Notes: generated from the letters alone by a model not told the origin. 64,000 nt of DNA from Agromyces flavus (GCF_900104685.1 NZ_LT629755.1:3628309-3692308), one strand, 5' to 3'; positions 17,136-26,515 are shown, numbered from the stretch's first letter. Program-made: numbers and translations.

Positions 17136-18230
17136 ATGGCTTCACTGGAAGCGCAGACGTTCGCCCCCGACGTCGAAGTGCGCGAAACAGGGCTGCGGAT
17201 CGGCGCCATCGGCGCGGGCATGATCATGGCCGACGTGCACCTCGAGGCCTACCGTCAAGCCGGCTTCGAGGTGGTCGCGATCGCTTCGCGCACCGAGTCC
17301 AAGGCGGGCGCGCTCGCCGAGCGCTACGGCATCCCCACGGTGCATTCGACGCCGCTCGGGCTCATCGCGGATCCGAACGTCGACATCGTCGACATCGCCT
17401 TCCCGCCCGACCAGCAGCCCGCCCTCATCCGTGCTGCCCTCGCCCAGAAGCACGTCAAGGGCATCCTCGCCCAGAAGCCGCTCGCGCTGACGCTCGACGA
17501 GGCAGTGGCGCTTCGCGACGAGGCCGCGGCCGCCGGCAAGGTGCTCTCGGTCAACCAGAACATGCGCTTCGACCAGTCCATTCGCGTGCTCAAGCAGATC
17601 CTGGACGGCGGCGAGCTCGGCGAGGTCGTGTTCGCGTCCATCACCATGCACGCGATCCCGCACTGGCAGGGCTTCCTCGAGGAGTACGACCGACTGACCC
17701 TCGCCAACATGAGCGTGCACCACCTCGATGTGCTGCGGTTCCTCTTCGGCGACCCGGAGGAGATCTTCACGGCAACGCGAACGGATCCGCGCACGCAGTT
17801 CGAGCACGAGGACGGCATCGTCGTCTCCACCCTGCGATTCCCCTCGGGAGTGCTCGCCGTGTCGATCGAGGACGTGTGGTCGGGTCCCCGCGAGGAGGGC
17901 TACGACTCCGACGCGTCGATCACCTGGCGCGTCGAGGGGACGAAGGGCGTCGCGAAGGGCACGATCGGCTGGCCGACCGGCGAACCGTCGACCCTCACCT
18001 ACTCATCGACCCTGACGACGGGCGGCCGCTGGGTGAGCCCGGAATGGGACACGCACTGGTTCCCCCACGCCTTCATCGGCGTGATGGAGCAGCTGCAGTA
18101 CGCGCTCGCGACGGGCACCGAACCCAAACTCACCGTCGCCGACAACGTCCGCACGATCGCCCTGATCGAAGCCGGATACCGGTCGATTCTCGAGAACCGC
18201 CCCGTGCGGATCGACGAGATCCCGGCCTGA
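17136..18230 (+). CDS. Gfo/Idh/MocA-family sugar dehydrogenase
   Basis: 364-residue NAD(P)-dependent oxidoreductase. The Rossmann motif IGAIGAGMIMADVHL is at about residue 25, and QKPLAL holds the conserved catalytic-region Lys-Pro (Gln replaces the usual Glu of EKP). The C-terminal GFO_IDH_MocA_C domain contains NMSVHHLDVLRFLFG with the catalytic His pair. The ribosome site GAGGAGAGGAAA precedes the ATG. It is the first gene of the catabolic operon. It probably oxidises the imported sugar or a cyclic derivative at a ring carbon; levoglucosan-, inositol- and xylose-dehydrogenase-like roles all remain possible. Confidence 0.9.
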   Translation: MASLEAQTFAPDVEVRETGLRIGAIGAGMIMADVHLEAYRQAGFEVVAIASRTESKAGALAERYGIPTVHSTPLGLIADPNVDIVDIAFPPDQQPALIRAALAQKHVKGILAQKPLALTLDEAVALRDEAAAAGKVLSVNQNMRFDQSIRVLKQILDGGELGEVVFASITMHAIPHWQGFLEEYDRLTLANMSVHHLDVLRFLFGDPEEIFTATRTDPRTQFEHEDGIVVSTLRFPSGVLAVSIEDVWSGPREEGYDSDASITWRVEGTKGVAKGTIGWPTGEPSTLTYSSTLTTGGRWVSPEWDTHWFPHAFIGVMEQLQYALATGTEPKLTVADNVRTIALIEAGYRSILENRPVRIDEIPA

Positions 18231-18270
18231 CCGACCACGAACCGACACCCACTGCAAAGGAGCACCCATC

Positions 18271-19185
18271 ATGATTCAAGTCGGCATCTTCTCGGGATAC
18301 TTCCCGTACGACCTCGAGACCACGGCGCGCAAGATCCGCCAGCTCGGGTTCAACACCGTGCAGCTCGACCTGCACTTCACCGACATCGACCTGAGCGCCG
18401 GGCAGATCACCGACGAGAAGGCCAAGCGCGTGCGCGACACCTTCCGCGCGAACGACCTGCCGATCTGCGCCATCTCGGGCTACACCAACATCGTCCACCC
18501 CGACCTGGACGAGCGGAAGCGGCGCGTCGACTACCTCAAGGAGATCATCCGCAACGCCCGCAAGTTCGGCACGCCCTACGTCATCTCGGAGTCGGGCACC
18601 TTCAACAGCGAGAGCGACTGGGTGCACGACGACAAGAACAAGACGGCCGAGGGGTTCGACACCGCCCTCGAGGTGCTGCAGGACCTCGCCCAGACCGCCC
18701 ACGACCACGGCGCGACGTTCCTCCTCGAGACCTACGTCAACAACGTCATCGGCTCCCTCGAGGAGACGCAGCGCGTCTTCGACGAGATCGACCGCCCGGG
18801 CATCGAACTGCTCATGGACCCGACGAACTACTTCGAGACGCACAACATCGACAACCAGCGCGAAGTGCTCGGCGACGTCTTCGACGAGCTCGGGCACCGG
18901 GTGCGCATCGCCCACGCCAAGGACGTCAAGCGCTCGGGCGACGACAAGACCGAGAAGCACGCCGACATCGGCGATGAGAACGCCCTCGAGTCGCACACCT
19001 TCCGCGGCGTCGGCGAGATCGAGCTGCCCGCCGCGGGACTCGGCGAGCTCGACTACGAGTTCTACGTCCAGCGACTCGCCGAGAAGAGCCCCAACGTGCC
19101 GCTCATCATCGAGCACCTCGACGAGAGCGACGTGCCTCGGGCCAAGCGGTTCGTCGACGAGGTCCTGACGAAGGTGGGTGTCTGA
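18271..19185 (+). CDS. TIM-barrel sugar isomerase/epimerase (AP endonuclease 2 family)
   Basis: 304 residues, xylose-isomerase-like barrel. Metal ligands expected for the family are visible in strand-end motifs: Glu in FLLETYVNN, Asp in LLMDPTNYF, His in RIAHAKDV and Glu in LIIEHLDES. The ribosome site AAAGGAG lies 9 bases before ATG. The gene sits between two dehydrogenases. In related loci such proteins isomerise, epimerise or dehydrate keto-sugars made by a Gfo/Idh enzyme. The exact reaction cannot be read from sequence. Confidence 0.88.
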   Translation: MIQVGIFSGYFPYDLETTARKIRQLGFNTVQLDLHFTDIDLSAGQITDEKAKRVRDTFRANDLPICAISGYTNIVHPDLDERKRRVDYLKEIIRNARKFGTPYVISESGTFNSESDWVHDDKNKTAEGFDTALEVLQDLAQTAHDHGATFLLETYVNNVIGSLEETQRVFDEIDRPGIELLMDPTNYFETHNIDNQREVLGDVFDELGHRVRIAHAKDVKRSGDDKTEKHADIGDENALESHTFRGVGEIELPAAGLGELDYEFYVQRLAEKSPNVPLIIEHLDESDVPRAKRFVDEVLTKVGV

Positions 19186-19187
19186 CG

Positions 19188-19949
19188 ATGACGACGAACC
19201 CGTCGGCACCCCGCGGCGCCGCCCTCGTCACGGGGGCGGGGGGTGCGCTCGGTCGAGCGATCGCCCTGCGCCTGGGGGCCGACGGGTTCGCCATCGGCGT
19301 GCTCGGTCGTGAGAGCGATTTCCTCCGTGAGACCGCGAGCCTGCTGCAGGCGCAGTCCATTCCGCATCGCGTCCTGCCGGTCGACCTCAGGGATGGCACG
19401 TCGATCGATTCGGCGCTGACCGAGGTCGAATCCGAGCTGGCGCCGCTCGCGGCCGTCGTGAACAACGCGGCCATCTACCCGGCGACCCCGTTCCTCGACA
19501 TCACGCAGGACGAGTACGAGGACGTCGTGCGGGTCAACCAGACCGCCTACTTCCTCACCGCCCAGGGCGCGGCCCGCCGCATGGTGGACCGCGGGGCCGG
19601 CGCGATCGTCAACATCGGCTCCATCACCTTCCACGGTGGCTGGGCCAACCTGGCGAGCTACGTCTCGACCAAGGGCGCGTCGGTCGGACTGACGCGAGCG
19701 CTCGCGCGCGAACTCGGGCCTTCGGGCATCCGCGTCAACGGCGTCTCGCCCGGCGCGTTCCCGACGAAGGCCGAAGAGATCCACGAGAACCCCGCGGAGT
19801 ACAACCGATTCGTGATCGACCGCCAGTCGATCAAGCGTCGGGGCACCGACGCCGAGCTCGCCGCCGTCGTCTCGTTCCTCGTCGGTCCGGACTCCGCGTT
19901 CCTCACCGGGCAGACGATCAACGTCGACGGCGGATGGATCATGGAGTGA
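19188..19949 (+). CDS. Short-chain dehydrogenase/reductase
   Basis: 253-residue classical SDR. TGAGGALG (cofactor binding) is near residue 15, NNAA near 90, and the Ser/Tyr/Lys triad is in NIGSITF and SYVSTKG. The C-terminal TINVDGGW is typical of sugar or 3-oxoacyl dehydrogenases. It starts 2 bases after the isomerase stop. A role as sugar (for example L-fucose- or pentose-type) 1-dehydrogenase giving a lactone would fit the downstream XylX-like and aldehyde dehydrogenase genes (inference). Confidence 0.9.
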   Translation: MTTNPSAPRGAALVTGAGGALGRAIALRLGADGFAIGVLGRESDFLRETASLLQAQSIPHRVLPVDLRDGTSIDSALTEVESELAPLAAVVNNAAIYPATPFLDITQDEYEDVVRVNQTAYFLTAQGAARRMVDRGAGAIVNIGSITFHGGWANLASYVSTKGASVGLTRALARELGPSGIRVNGVSPGAFPTKAEEIHENPAEYNRFVIDRQSIKRRGTDAELAAVVSFLVGPDSAFLTGQTINVDGGWIME

Positions 19950-19954
19950 ACCAG

Positions 19955-21076
19955 ATGGCCACGAAGAACACGCCGCCCACCGCCGAACTGCGCCGTCGTA
20001 CCGGCGATCTCGCGGCATTCGCCGGCATCCAGGAGGTCGTCCTCAAGAACGGCCGCGAAGAGGGGGTCCGCGCACTCCTGATGCGCAACGCCGTCGGGCT
20101 CGAACTCGAGGTCCTCATCGACCGCGCGTTCGACCTCGGGTCGGCCCGATTCCGCGGCACGCCGTTCGGCTGGCGCAGCGGCAACGGGTTCCGCCATCCG
20201 GGGCTTCATGAAGCCGACGCCGAGGACGGGCTGTCCTGGCTGCGGGCGCTCGACGGCCTGCTGGTCACGGGCGGCCTCGACCACGCGCTGTTCGGCGGCG
20301 AGTACGACGCCACCCACTACGCGTACCCGCCCAAGCAGACCGTGCGCCATGGGCTGCACGGCCGGCTGACCGCGATCCCGGCTCGCCTGCTCCGCGTGGA
20401 GGAGGACTGGCAGGAGGAGGGGGGCAGCCTGCGGGTCGTCGGCGAAGTCATCCAGGCGACCTCGTTCGGCGAGCACCTCCGCCTCACCCGAACGATCGAG
20501 CTGGACCTGTTCGGCACGTCCGTCCGCGTCCACGACGTGGTCGACAACCTCGGATTCGAGCCGACGCCGCACATGTTCCTGTACCACCTCAACATCGGCC
20601 ATCCATACGTCGACGAGGGGACGCAGTTCGTCGCGGCGATCACCCGTCACGAATGGGCGTCGGATTCCACCTCGCAGCAGGGCGTCGCCTACGACGTGCT
20701 TTCCGCCCCGATCGACGGGTTCGTCGAGCAGGTGTGGGAGCACGCGCTCGTCGCCGGGCCCGACGGGCGCCATCGCGTCGCCTTGCACGCCGCCGACGGC
20801 GCCCGTGGGGTCGAGGTGACGTGGGATGCCGCGACCCAGCCGTTCTTCTTCGAATGGCAGAACCTCCGATCGGGCCAGTACGGCATCGGGCTGGAGCCGT
20901 CGAGCAATCACGTCACGGGAGAAGCGGCGGCGCGGGACGACGGCACGCTCACCTGGCTGGCCCACGGCGAGCGGCGCGAGTACGACCTGACGATCCGGAT
21001 CCTCGACGGCGACGACGAAGTGCGCGACTCGCTCACCGCCATCCGCGCCCTCGGCGACCAGCCCACCGGCTCCTGA
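19955..21076 (+). CDS. Aldose 1-epimerase-like protein (DUF4432)
   Basis: 373 residues from ATG 19955; an earlier ATG at 19934 overlaps the SDR stop. The long beta-sandwich sequence with FGGEYDATHYAYPPKQTVRHG, then LYHLNIGHPYVDEG and a late EWQNLRSGQYGIGLEPSSN segment, matches the DUF4432 branch of the galactose-mutarotase superfamily. Family members occur in sugar and inositol loci and are presumed to equilibrate anomers. It would feed the correct anomer to the dehydrogenases here. Confidence 0.87.
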   Translation: MATKNTPPTAELRRRTGDLAAFAGIQEVVLKNGREEGVRALLMRNAVGLELEVLIDRAFDLGSARFRGTPFGWRSGNGFRHPGLHEADAEDGLSWLRALDGLLVTGGLDHALFGGEYDATHYAYPPKQTVRHGLHGRLTAIPARLLRVEEDWQEEGGSLRVVGEVIQATSFGEHLRLTRTIELDLFGTSVRVHDVVDNLGFEPTPHMFLYHLNIGHPYVDEGTQFVAAITRHEWASDSTSQQGVAYDVLSAPIDGFVEQVWEHALVAGPDGRHRVALHAADGARGVEVTWDAATQPFFFEWQNLRSGQYGIGLEPSSNHVTGEAAARDDGTLTWLAHGERREYDLTIRILDGDDEVRDSLTAIRALGDQPTGS

Positions 21077-21112
21077 CCACCCACACCGCGACCCCGCACG
21101 AGAAGGCTTGAG

Positions 21113-22330
21113 ATGACTGACACCCGACCCGACGCCCCCGGCATCCTCAGCGGCTATCGCGTCCTGGACTGCTCCATCGCGATGGCCGGGCCGTTCGCCG
21201 GCCAGCGCCTCGGCGATCTCGGTGCCGACGTCATCAAGGTCGAGCCGACCACGGGCGAATGGCAGCGCCATGCCGCCGCCGGCGGGGCGAAGGGCAACCG
21301 GATCAACGTCTCGTTCCTCTCCCTGAACCGGAACAAGCGATCCCTCGCCGTCGACCTCAAGGCGCCCGAGGGCCGCGACCTGCTGTATCGCCTCGTCGCC
21401 GAGTCAGATGTCTTCCTGCAGAACTACCGTCCCGGCGTCGCGGCCCGCCTCGGGGTCGACTACGCGACGCTTCAGGAGATCAACCCGTCGCTCGTGTACG
21501 TGTCGATCTCGGGCTACGGCGAGGACGGCCCGTACCGCGACCGGCCCGGCCAGGACCTGCTGCTGCAGGCGCTGAGCGGCGCCATGCTCTCGGCCGGTGC
21601 CGCCGGTTCGCCGCCCCAGCCCGCGGGCCAGTACCTCGTCGACGCGGTCACCGCATCGACGGCGTTCGAGGCGGTGCTGGCGGCGCTCCTGCACCGCGAG
21701 CGCACCGGCGAGGGCCAGCAGGTCAGCGTCAACATGCTCGACGTCATCACGACCCTCCAGATGCAGGAGATCTCGGTGTTCACGATGGGCGGCGTGCCGC
21801 AGGAGCGGAGCTCGCAGCCGCACGCGCACGTCTACATCCGATCGCCGTACGGCGCGTTCGCAACAGCCGATGGATACCTCGCCCTCGCCATGCCGCACCT
21901 GCCGACGCTCGGGGAGTTGATCGACGAGCCGTCGTTCGCCGACTACGACGGCGAGGTCGACGGATGGACGCGCCGTGACGAGATCTACGAGAAGGTCGCG
22001 AACCGGCTGCGGACCCGCACGACGCAGGAGTGGTTCGACCTCCTCTCCGCGGCCGGCGTCTGGGTGGCACCCGTCAACTCCTACGCCGACGTCGTCGAGG
22101 ATGCGCAGATCGCCCACAACGGCACGTTCGTCGAATACGACCACCCCACGGAGGGTCGCGTGAAGACGCCCGGATTCCCCTACCGGTTCTCACGGACGCC
22201 GGCGCGCATCGACCGAGGCGCGCCGCTCGCCGGCGAGCACACCCGGGAGATCCTCACCGACCTCGGCATGACGGGCGACGACATCGACCGCCTGCTGGCC
22301 GACGGTGTCGTCGCGAGCGAGCGGGCGTGA
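21113..22330 (+). CDS. Family III CoA-transferase (CaiB/BaiF)
   Basis: 405 residues. N-terminal VLDCSIAMAGPFAGQRLGDLGADVIKVE-type sequence and LNRNKRSLAVDLKAPEGRDL are classical CaiB/BaiF features. The catalytic Asp is probably D177 in YLVDAVTAST. The enzyme would move CoA from a donor such as an acyl-CoA onto a carboxylic acid. It is unusual in a sugar-catabolism operon and sits two genes before an enoyl-CoA hydratase, so the pair may dehydrate a sugar acid as its CoA thioester (hypothesis). The stop overlaps the next start (GTGA). Confidence 0.9.
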   Translation: MTDTRPDAPGILSGYRVLDCSIAMAGPFAGQRLGDLGADVIKVEPTTGEWQRHAAAGGAKGNRINVSFLSLNRNKRSLAVDLKAPEGRDLLYRLVAESDVFLQNYRPGVAARLGVDYATLQEINPSLVYVSISGYGEDGPYRDRPGQDLLLQALSGAMLSAGAAGSPPQPAGQYLVDAVTASTAFEAVLAALLHRERTGEGQQVSVNMLDVITTLQMQEISVFTMGGVPQERSSQPHAHVYIRSPYGAFATADGYLALAMPHLPTLGELIDEPSFADYDGEVDGWTRRDEIYEKVANRLRTRTTQEWFDLLSAAGVWVAPVNSYADVVEDAQIAHNGTFVEYDHPTEGRVKTPGFPYRFSRTPARIDRGAPLAGEHTREILTDLGMTGDDIDRLLADGVVASERA

Positions 22331-23481
22331 GCGGCGTGGCGCAGTACGTGGGTCTCACCTGGGACCACCCCCGCGGACGGGCGGCGCTCGAGGCCGCCAT
22401 CCCGTTCGCGGCGGAGGGCGGGGCCGACCTCCGATGGGAGGTGCACTCGCTCGAGGGCTTCGAGTCGGCTCCTCTGGAGCAGCTCGCCGAGCGCTACGAC
22501 CTCATCGTGCTGGACCATCCGCATCTCGGCGATGCGCTCGCGAGCGGATGCCTCCAGCCCATGGAGTCCGTCATGGGCGATGCGTACCTCGCCGATCTCG
22601 CGGTGCGGGCGGTCGGACCATCGCTGGACGCCTACCGGCTCGGCGGGAGCACGTGGGCTCTGCCGTTGGATGCCGCGACGCAGGTCAGCGCGCGCCGCGC
22701 CGACCTCGTGGACGTCGATCCCCGCACCTGGGACGACGTCGTGGAGCTCTCGCGTCGAGTGCCGGTCGCCCTTTCGTTGTCTGGCCCCCATGCCTACCTG
22801 ACCTTCGCCTCGGTGTGCCGGAGCCTCGGGGCTCCCCTCTCCGACGGCGTCGCGGCGGAACTGGTCGACCACGTGACCGCGGAGCGGGCGCTCGACCTGC
22901 TCTCCGAACTCGCGGGCCGCGCACCGAACGCGACCGACGGGCAGAATCCGATCGCGCTCCTCGAGCGCATGACCTCCGGTGATGACATCGCCTACATCCC
23001 CCTGGTCTACGGCTACGTGGGGTATGCCGACCGGAGACTCCAGCGGCCGGTGAGCTTCGGAGCGAGTCCCGTCGGCCCGACCGGGATCCTCGGTTCGACG
23101 CTCGGCGGTACCGGGATCGCGGTGACCCGGCGCGCCGACGTCACCGACGCCCTGCGCGGCCACCTGGCCTGGCTGCTCTCCGATGAGGTGCAGGCGACCT
23201 TCATCCCGCGGCATGCGGGACAGCCCGCGATGCGCGCCGCCTGGGAGAGCGACACCGTCAACGCGCCCGTGGGCGACTTCTACCGTCGCACCCGATCGAC
23301 GATCGAGGCGGCGTGGACGCGACCTCGCTTCGCAGGGTTCACCTCCGCGCAGTCGGCGATGTCGCGCGTCATCCGCGACGGGCTTCGCGAACATCGAGCG
23401 GCCGCGGACGTCATCGCCACGCTCACACGCCTGCAGAACGCGGCCGCCGACGCCGCGGCACGAGAGGAGATCCCCTCATGA
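22327..23481 (+). CDS. Binding-protein-like (family 1 SBP fold) protein without signal peptide
   Basis: 384 residues from GTG 22327, which overlaps the CoA-transferase stop by 4 bases. The chain resembles family 1 extracellular solute-binding proteins (YDLIVLDHPHLGDAL, DPRTWDDVVELSRRV, then SDEVQATFIPRHAGQPAMR). It begins directly with the first beta strand and has neither a hydrophobic signal nor a lipobox, so it should be cytoplasmic. It is enclosed by overlapping CoA-enzyme genes, which suggests it works with them, perhaps as a ligand sensor or carrier for a sugar acid. I know similar neighbours from other actinobacteria but no assigned function. Confidence 0.75.
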   Translation: MSGVAQYVGLTWDHPRGRAALEAAIPFAAEGGADLRWEVHSLEGFESAPLEQLAERYDLIVLDHPHLGDALASGCLQPMESVMGDAYLADLAVRAVGPSLDAYRLGGSTWALPLDAATQVSARRADLVDVDPRTWDDVVELSRRVPVALSLSGPHAYLTFASVCRSLGAPLSDGVAAELVDHVTAERALDLLSELAGRAPNATDGQNPIALLERMTSGDDIAYIPLVYGYVGYADRRLQRPVSFGASPVGPTGILGSTLGGTGIAVTRRADVTDALRGHLAWLLSDEVQATFIPRHAGQPAMRAAWESDTVNAPVGDFYRRTRSTIEAAWTRPRFAGFTSAQSAMSRVIRDGLREHRAAADVIATLTRLQNAAADAAAREEIPS

Positions 23482-24260
23482 TCACCGGTCAGCTCGACGA
23501 GGTGGCGGTCGAGGTCGACGGCCACGTCGCCGTGATCACGCTCAACCGTCCGGAGAAGCTCAACGCGGTCACGCCCGCCATGTCGAAGGAGCTCACGAGG
23601 CTCGCCCACGCCTGCAACGACGACGACGCCGTCCGCGCCGTCGTGATCACCGGCGCGGGCGAGCGGGCCTTCTGCGCCGGATCCGACATCCGCACGCTCG
23701 ACGACTATGCGACGCCGTGGGAGTTCCGCAACCGCGTCGACTACTGTGACGCGCTCCGCGAACTGCGCAAGCCGATCATCGCGGCGATCAACGGCTACGC
23801 GTTCGGCGGCGGCGTCGAGACGGCCATGATCTGCGATATCCGTCTCGCCTCGGACACGGCGCAGCTGGCGGCATCCGAGATCAAGCTCGGGTGGATCGGG
23901 GGCGGCGGGATGAGTGCCTTCCTCGCGCACTCCGCCGGACCGAGCAACGCCGCGATGATGCTGCTGACCGGCGACCCGATCGACGCAGCGACGGCCAAGG
24001 CGTGGGGTCTCGTCTCCGAGGTGCATCCACGGGCGGACCTGCTCGATCGCGCCCGGCAGCTCGCCGCGGTCATCGCGTCCCGCCCGCCGATCGCGGCGCA
24101 GACCGCCAAGGCCAACCTGCGTGCCGCATTCACCATGCCGTTCGACGACGCCATGCGCTACGAACGCGACCTGCAGACCATCTGCTTCGCGACCGACGAT
24201 GCGGCCGAGGGTCGCGCCGCGTTCGCCGAGAAGCGGACCGGCCGATTCACCGGCCGCTGA
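23478..24260 (+). CDS. Enoyl-CoA hydratase/isomerase family protein
   Basis: 260-residue crotonase-fold enzyme. The CoA/oxyanion motifs are AFCAGSDI (about 65-72) and FGGGVETAMICD. Both catalytic glutamates of true hydratases are present: E114 (GGGVE) and E134 (ASEIKLGW). The start ATG 23478 overlaps the upstream stop (ATGA); a longer frame reading from 23313 is not supported. In this operon the substrate may be the CoA ester of a sugar acid, with the enzyme acting as dehydratase. Carnitinyl-CoA dehydratase-like activity is the closest known parallel. Confidence 0.9.
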   Translation: MITGQLDEVAVEVDGHVAVITLNRPEKLNAVTPAMSKELTRLAHACNDDDAVRAVVITGAGERAFCAGSDIRTLDDYATPWEFRNRVDYCDALRELRKPIIAAINGYAFGGGVETAMICDIRLASDTAQLAASEIKLGWIGGGGMSAFLAHSAGPSNAAMMLLTGDPIDAATAKAWGLVSEVHPRADLLDRARQLAAVIASRPPIAAQTAKANLRAAFTMPFDDAMRYERDLQTICFATDDAAEGRAAFAEKRTGRFTGR

Positions 24261-24278
24261 GCAACGAGAGGGTCTTCG

Positions 24279-25466
24279 ATGAACTCCACGATGTCCTGGT
24301 TCCCCCCGCTTCGGGACAGCCTTCCCGTCGACGCGTCCGACGCGTTGCTGATCGGTCGCGTGTGGCAGCCGAGGGCCGGCGGCCCGACCCCGGTCCTCGT
24401 GGACGGCGACGTCCTGCGATCGCTCACCGGGGGCTACGCCACCGTGAGCGAGCTCCTGGAGGAGGCCGACCCCGCTGCCGCGGCTCGTGCCGTCGCCGGC
24501 GAGGTCGTCGGCACGCTCGAGGACGTGTACGCGAACACGGCCTTCGACGAGCGCGACGTGCGTCGGCCGTGGCTGCTCGCGCCCCACGACCTGCAGGCGG
24601 TCAAGGCCGCTGGCGTCACCTTCGCCGTGTCGATGATCGAGCGGGTCATCGAGGAGCGTGCACGCGGCGACCTCAACGCGGCATCCGACCTTCGCGACCT
24701 GATCGCCGCGAAGATCGGCGGCGACCTGCGCGGTGTCATCCCGGGCTCGGAACGGGCCGCCGAGCTCAAGCAGTTCTTCATCGACGAAGGCCTGTGGTCG
24801 CAGTACCTCGAGGTCGGGATCGGGCCGGACGCGGAGATCTTCACCAAGGCGATGCCGCTCTCGGCGCTCGGAACGGGGGAGCAGATCGGCGTGCTCTCGA
24901 CGTCCACGTGGAACAACCCCGAACCGGAGGTCGCCCTCGTGCTGTCCTCCGCGGGAACCGTCGTCGGTGCCACGCTCGCGAACGATGTCAACCTCCGCGA
25001 TATCGAGGGGCGCAGCGCACTGCTGCTGCCCAAGGCCAAGGACAACAACGCGTCGTGCGCGACCGGCCCGTTCATCCGCCTGTTCGACGAGGGGTTCGGC
25101 ATCGACGACGTGCGGACGATGGCCGTCAGCGTCGACGTCCACGGGGCCGATGGGTTCGCGATGCATGCCGAATCGGACATGCGCCAGATCAGCCGCGACC
25201 CCCTCGACCTCGCTCGGCAGCTCATCGGACGCCACCACCAGTACCCGGATGGGGCCGTGCTCATGCTCGGCACCCTGTTCGCCCCGATCGACGATCGCGA
25301 CGAGCCCGGCATGGGGTTCACGCATAAGGTTGATGACGTCGTCGTGATCCGTTCGGCGCGGCTCGGCGCCCTGGTCAACGTCGTCCGTCACAGCGAGGAG
25401 TGCGACCCGTGGACGTTCGGAGTCACCGCGCTCATGAGGAACCTCGCGGTGAGGAACCTGGTGTGA
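24279..25466 (+). CDS. FAH-family 2-keto-3-deoxy sugar acid dehydratase (XylX-like)
   Basis: 395 residues. Contains GVTFAVSMIERVIEERARGD (about 112-131), then NNPEPEVALVLSS with metal-binding Glu at 215 and 217, LANDVNLRDIEGRSALL with Asp236, and KAKDNNAS. This arrangement and length match XylX-type 2-keto-3-deoxyxylonate dehydratases of the FAH superfamily rather than short fumarylpyruvate hydrolases. The product would be 2,5-dioxopentanoate (alpha-ketoglutaric semialdehyde), the substrate of the aldehyde dehydrogenase at the end of the operon. Chirality of the substrate is unknown. Confidence 0.87.
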   Translation: MNSTMSWFPPLRDSLPVDASDALLIGRVWQPRAGGPTPVLVDGDVLRSLTGGYATVSELLEEADPAAAARAVAGEVVGTLEDVYANTAFDERDVRRPWLLAPHDLQAVKAAGVTFAVSMIERVIEERARGDLNAASDLRDLIAAKIGGDLRGVIPGSERAAELKQFFIDEGLWSQYLEVGIGPDAEIFTKAMPLSALGTGEQIGVLSTSTWNNPEPEVALVLSSAGTVVGATLANDVNLRDIEGRSALLLPKAKDNNASCATGPFIRLFDEGFGIDDVRTMAVSVDVHGADGFAMHAESDMRQISRDPLDLARQLIGRHHQYPDGAVLMLGTLFAPIDDRDEPGMGFTHKVDDVVVIRSARLGALVNVVRHSEECDPWTFGVTALMRNLAVRNLV

Positions 25467-26515
25467 TCGACGTCGAGGTGCAGCAGCCTCAGAAGGTCAC
25501 GCGCCGCGCCACCGGTACCGTGACACTCGACGAGGTCGCCGCACTCGCCGGGGTGTCGCCGTCGACCGTGTCCCGAGCGATCCGCAGTCCCGATCAGGTT
25601 TCCGTGGCCGCGTACGAGGCGGTCATGCGAGCGGTCCGGGCCACCAACTACGTGCCGAACCGTGCGGCGAGCAACCTGGCCTCGAACCGCAGCGGCACCG
25701 TCGCCGCCGTCATGCCGGCGATGTCGTACTCGGTCTTCGCCGACACCGTGCACGGGCTCGAGGCGGTGCTCTCCGCGGCCGGCATCCAGCTGTTCCTCGG
25801 CACCACCGGGTACGACGAAGCCCGCGAAGAGGAGGTGCTCCGCGCGTTCCTCGGCCGCCGACCCGACGGCATCGTGCTGGTCGGCGCCTCGCACACCGAC
25901 GGCACCCGCGAGCTGCTGCAGCGTTCGCAGATCCCGATCGTGGAGACGTGGGACTGGACCGACGACCCCATCGATTCGCTCGTCGGCTTCTCCAACCGGG
26001 ACGCCTTCTCCGCCATGACGCAGTACGTCGTCGATGCCGGGTACCGGCATCCCACCTTCGCCGGATGGCTGACGGGTGCGGACTCGCGCGCCCATGCTCG
26101 TCGCGACGGCTTCCGCGACACGATCTCGCGGCTGCTTCCCGACGAACCCGTCCGGATCCTCGACACGGGAGCCCGCGGGATCAGCGTCGACGCCGGCGGC
26201 TGGCTGCTCGAGCAGGCCCGGGAGCGGCACCCGGAGACCGACGTCCTGGTGTGCGCGAGCGACATCTTCGCAACCGGGGCGCTGCTGGCCGCTCACCGCC
26301 GAGGGATCCACGTCCCGACGGAGATCGCCGTCACCGGCTTCGGCGACTTCGAGATGAGCAGGCACCTGCCGCCGCCGCTCACGACCATCCAGACCCCCAA
26401 CGAGAGCATCGGCCGGCGAGCCGGCGAGCTCATCCTCGAGCGCATCGCGGATCCGCACGCAGAGTCCGTCTCGATCGACCTCGGGTTCACGTTGATGGTG
26501 CGCGAGAGCGCCTGA
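25463..26515 (+). CDS. LacI-family regulator, GntR (gluconate repressor) subgroup
   Basis: 350 residues from GTG 25463, which overlaps the upstream stop by 4 bases. The helix-turn-helix is TLDEVAALAGVSPSTVSRAI. The segment ETWDWTDDPIDSLVGFSN resembles the sensor domain of E. coli GntR/IdnR, which bind gluconate-like sugar acids, so a sugar-acid effector is plausible. It probably represses its own operon and the divergent importer through the tandem operators at 17007-17032. Encoding the repressor within the operon gives negative autoregulation. Confidence 0.88.
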   Translation: MIDVEVQQPQKVTRRATGTVTLDEVAALAGVSPSTVSRAIRSPDQVSVAAYEAVMRAVRATNYVPNRAASNLASNRSGTVAAVMPAMSYSVFADTVHGLEAVLSAAGIQLFLGTTGYDEAREEEVLRAFLGRRPDGIVLVGASHTDGTRELLQRSQIPIVETWDWTDDPIDSLVGFSNRDAFSAMTQYVVDAGYRHPTFAGWLTGADSRAHARRDGFRDTISRLLPDEPVRILDTGARGISVDAGGWLLEQARERHPETDVLVCASDIFATGALLAAHRRGIHVPTEIAVTGFGDFEMSRHLPPPLTTIQTPNESIGRRAGELILERIADPHAESVSIDLGFTLMVRESA

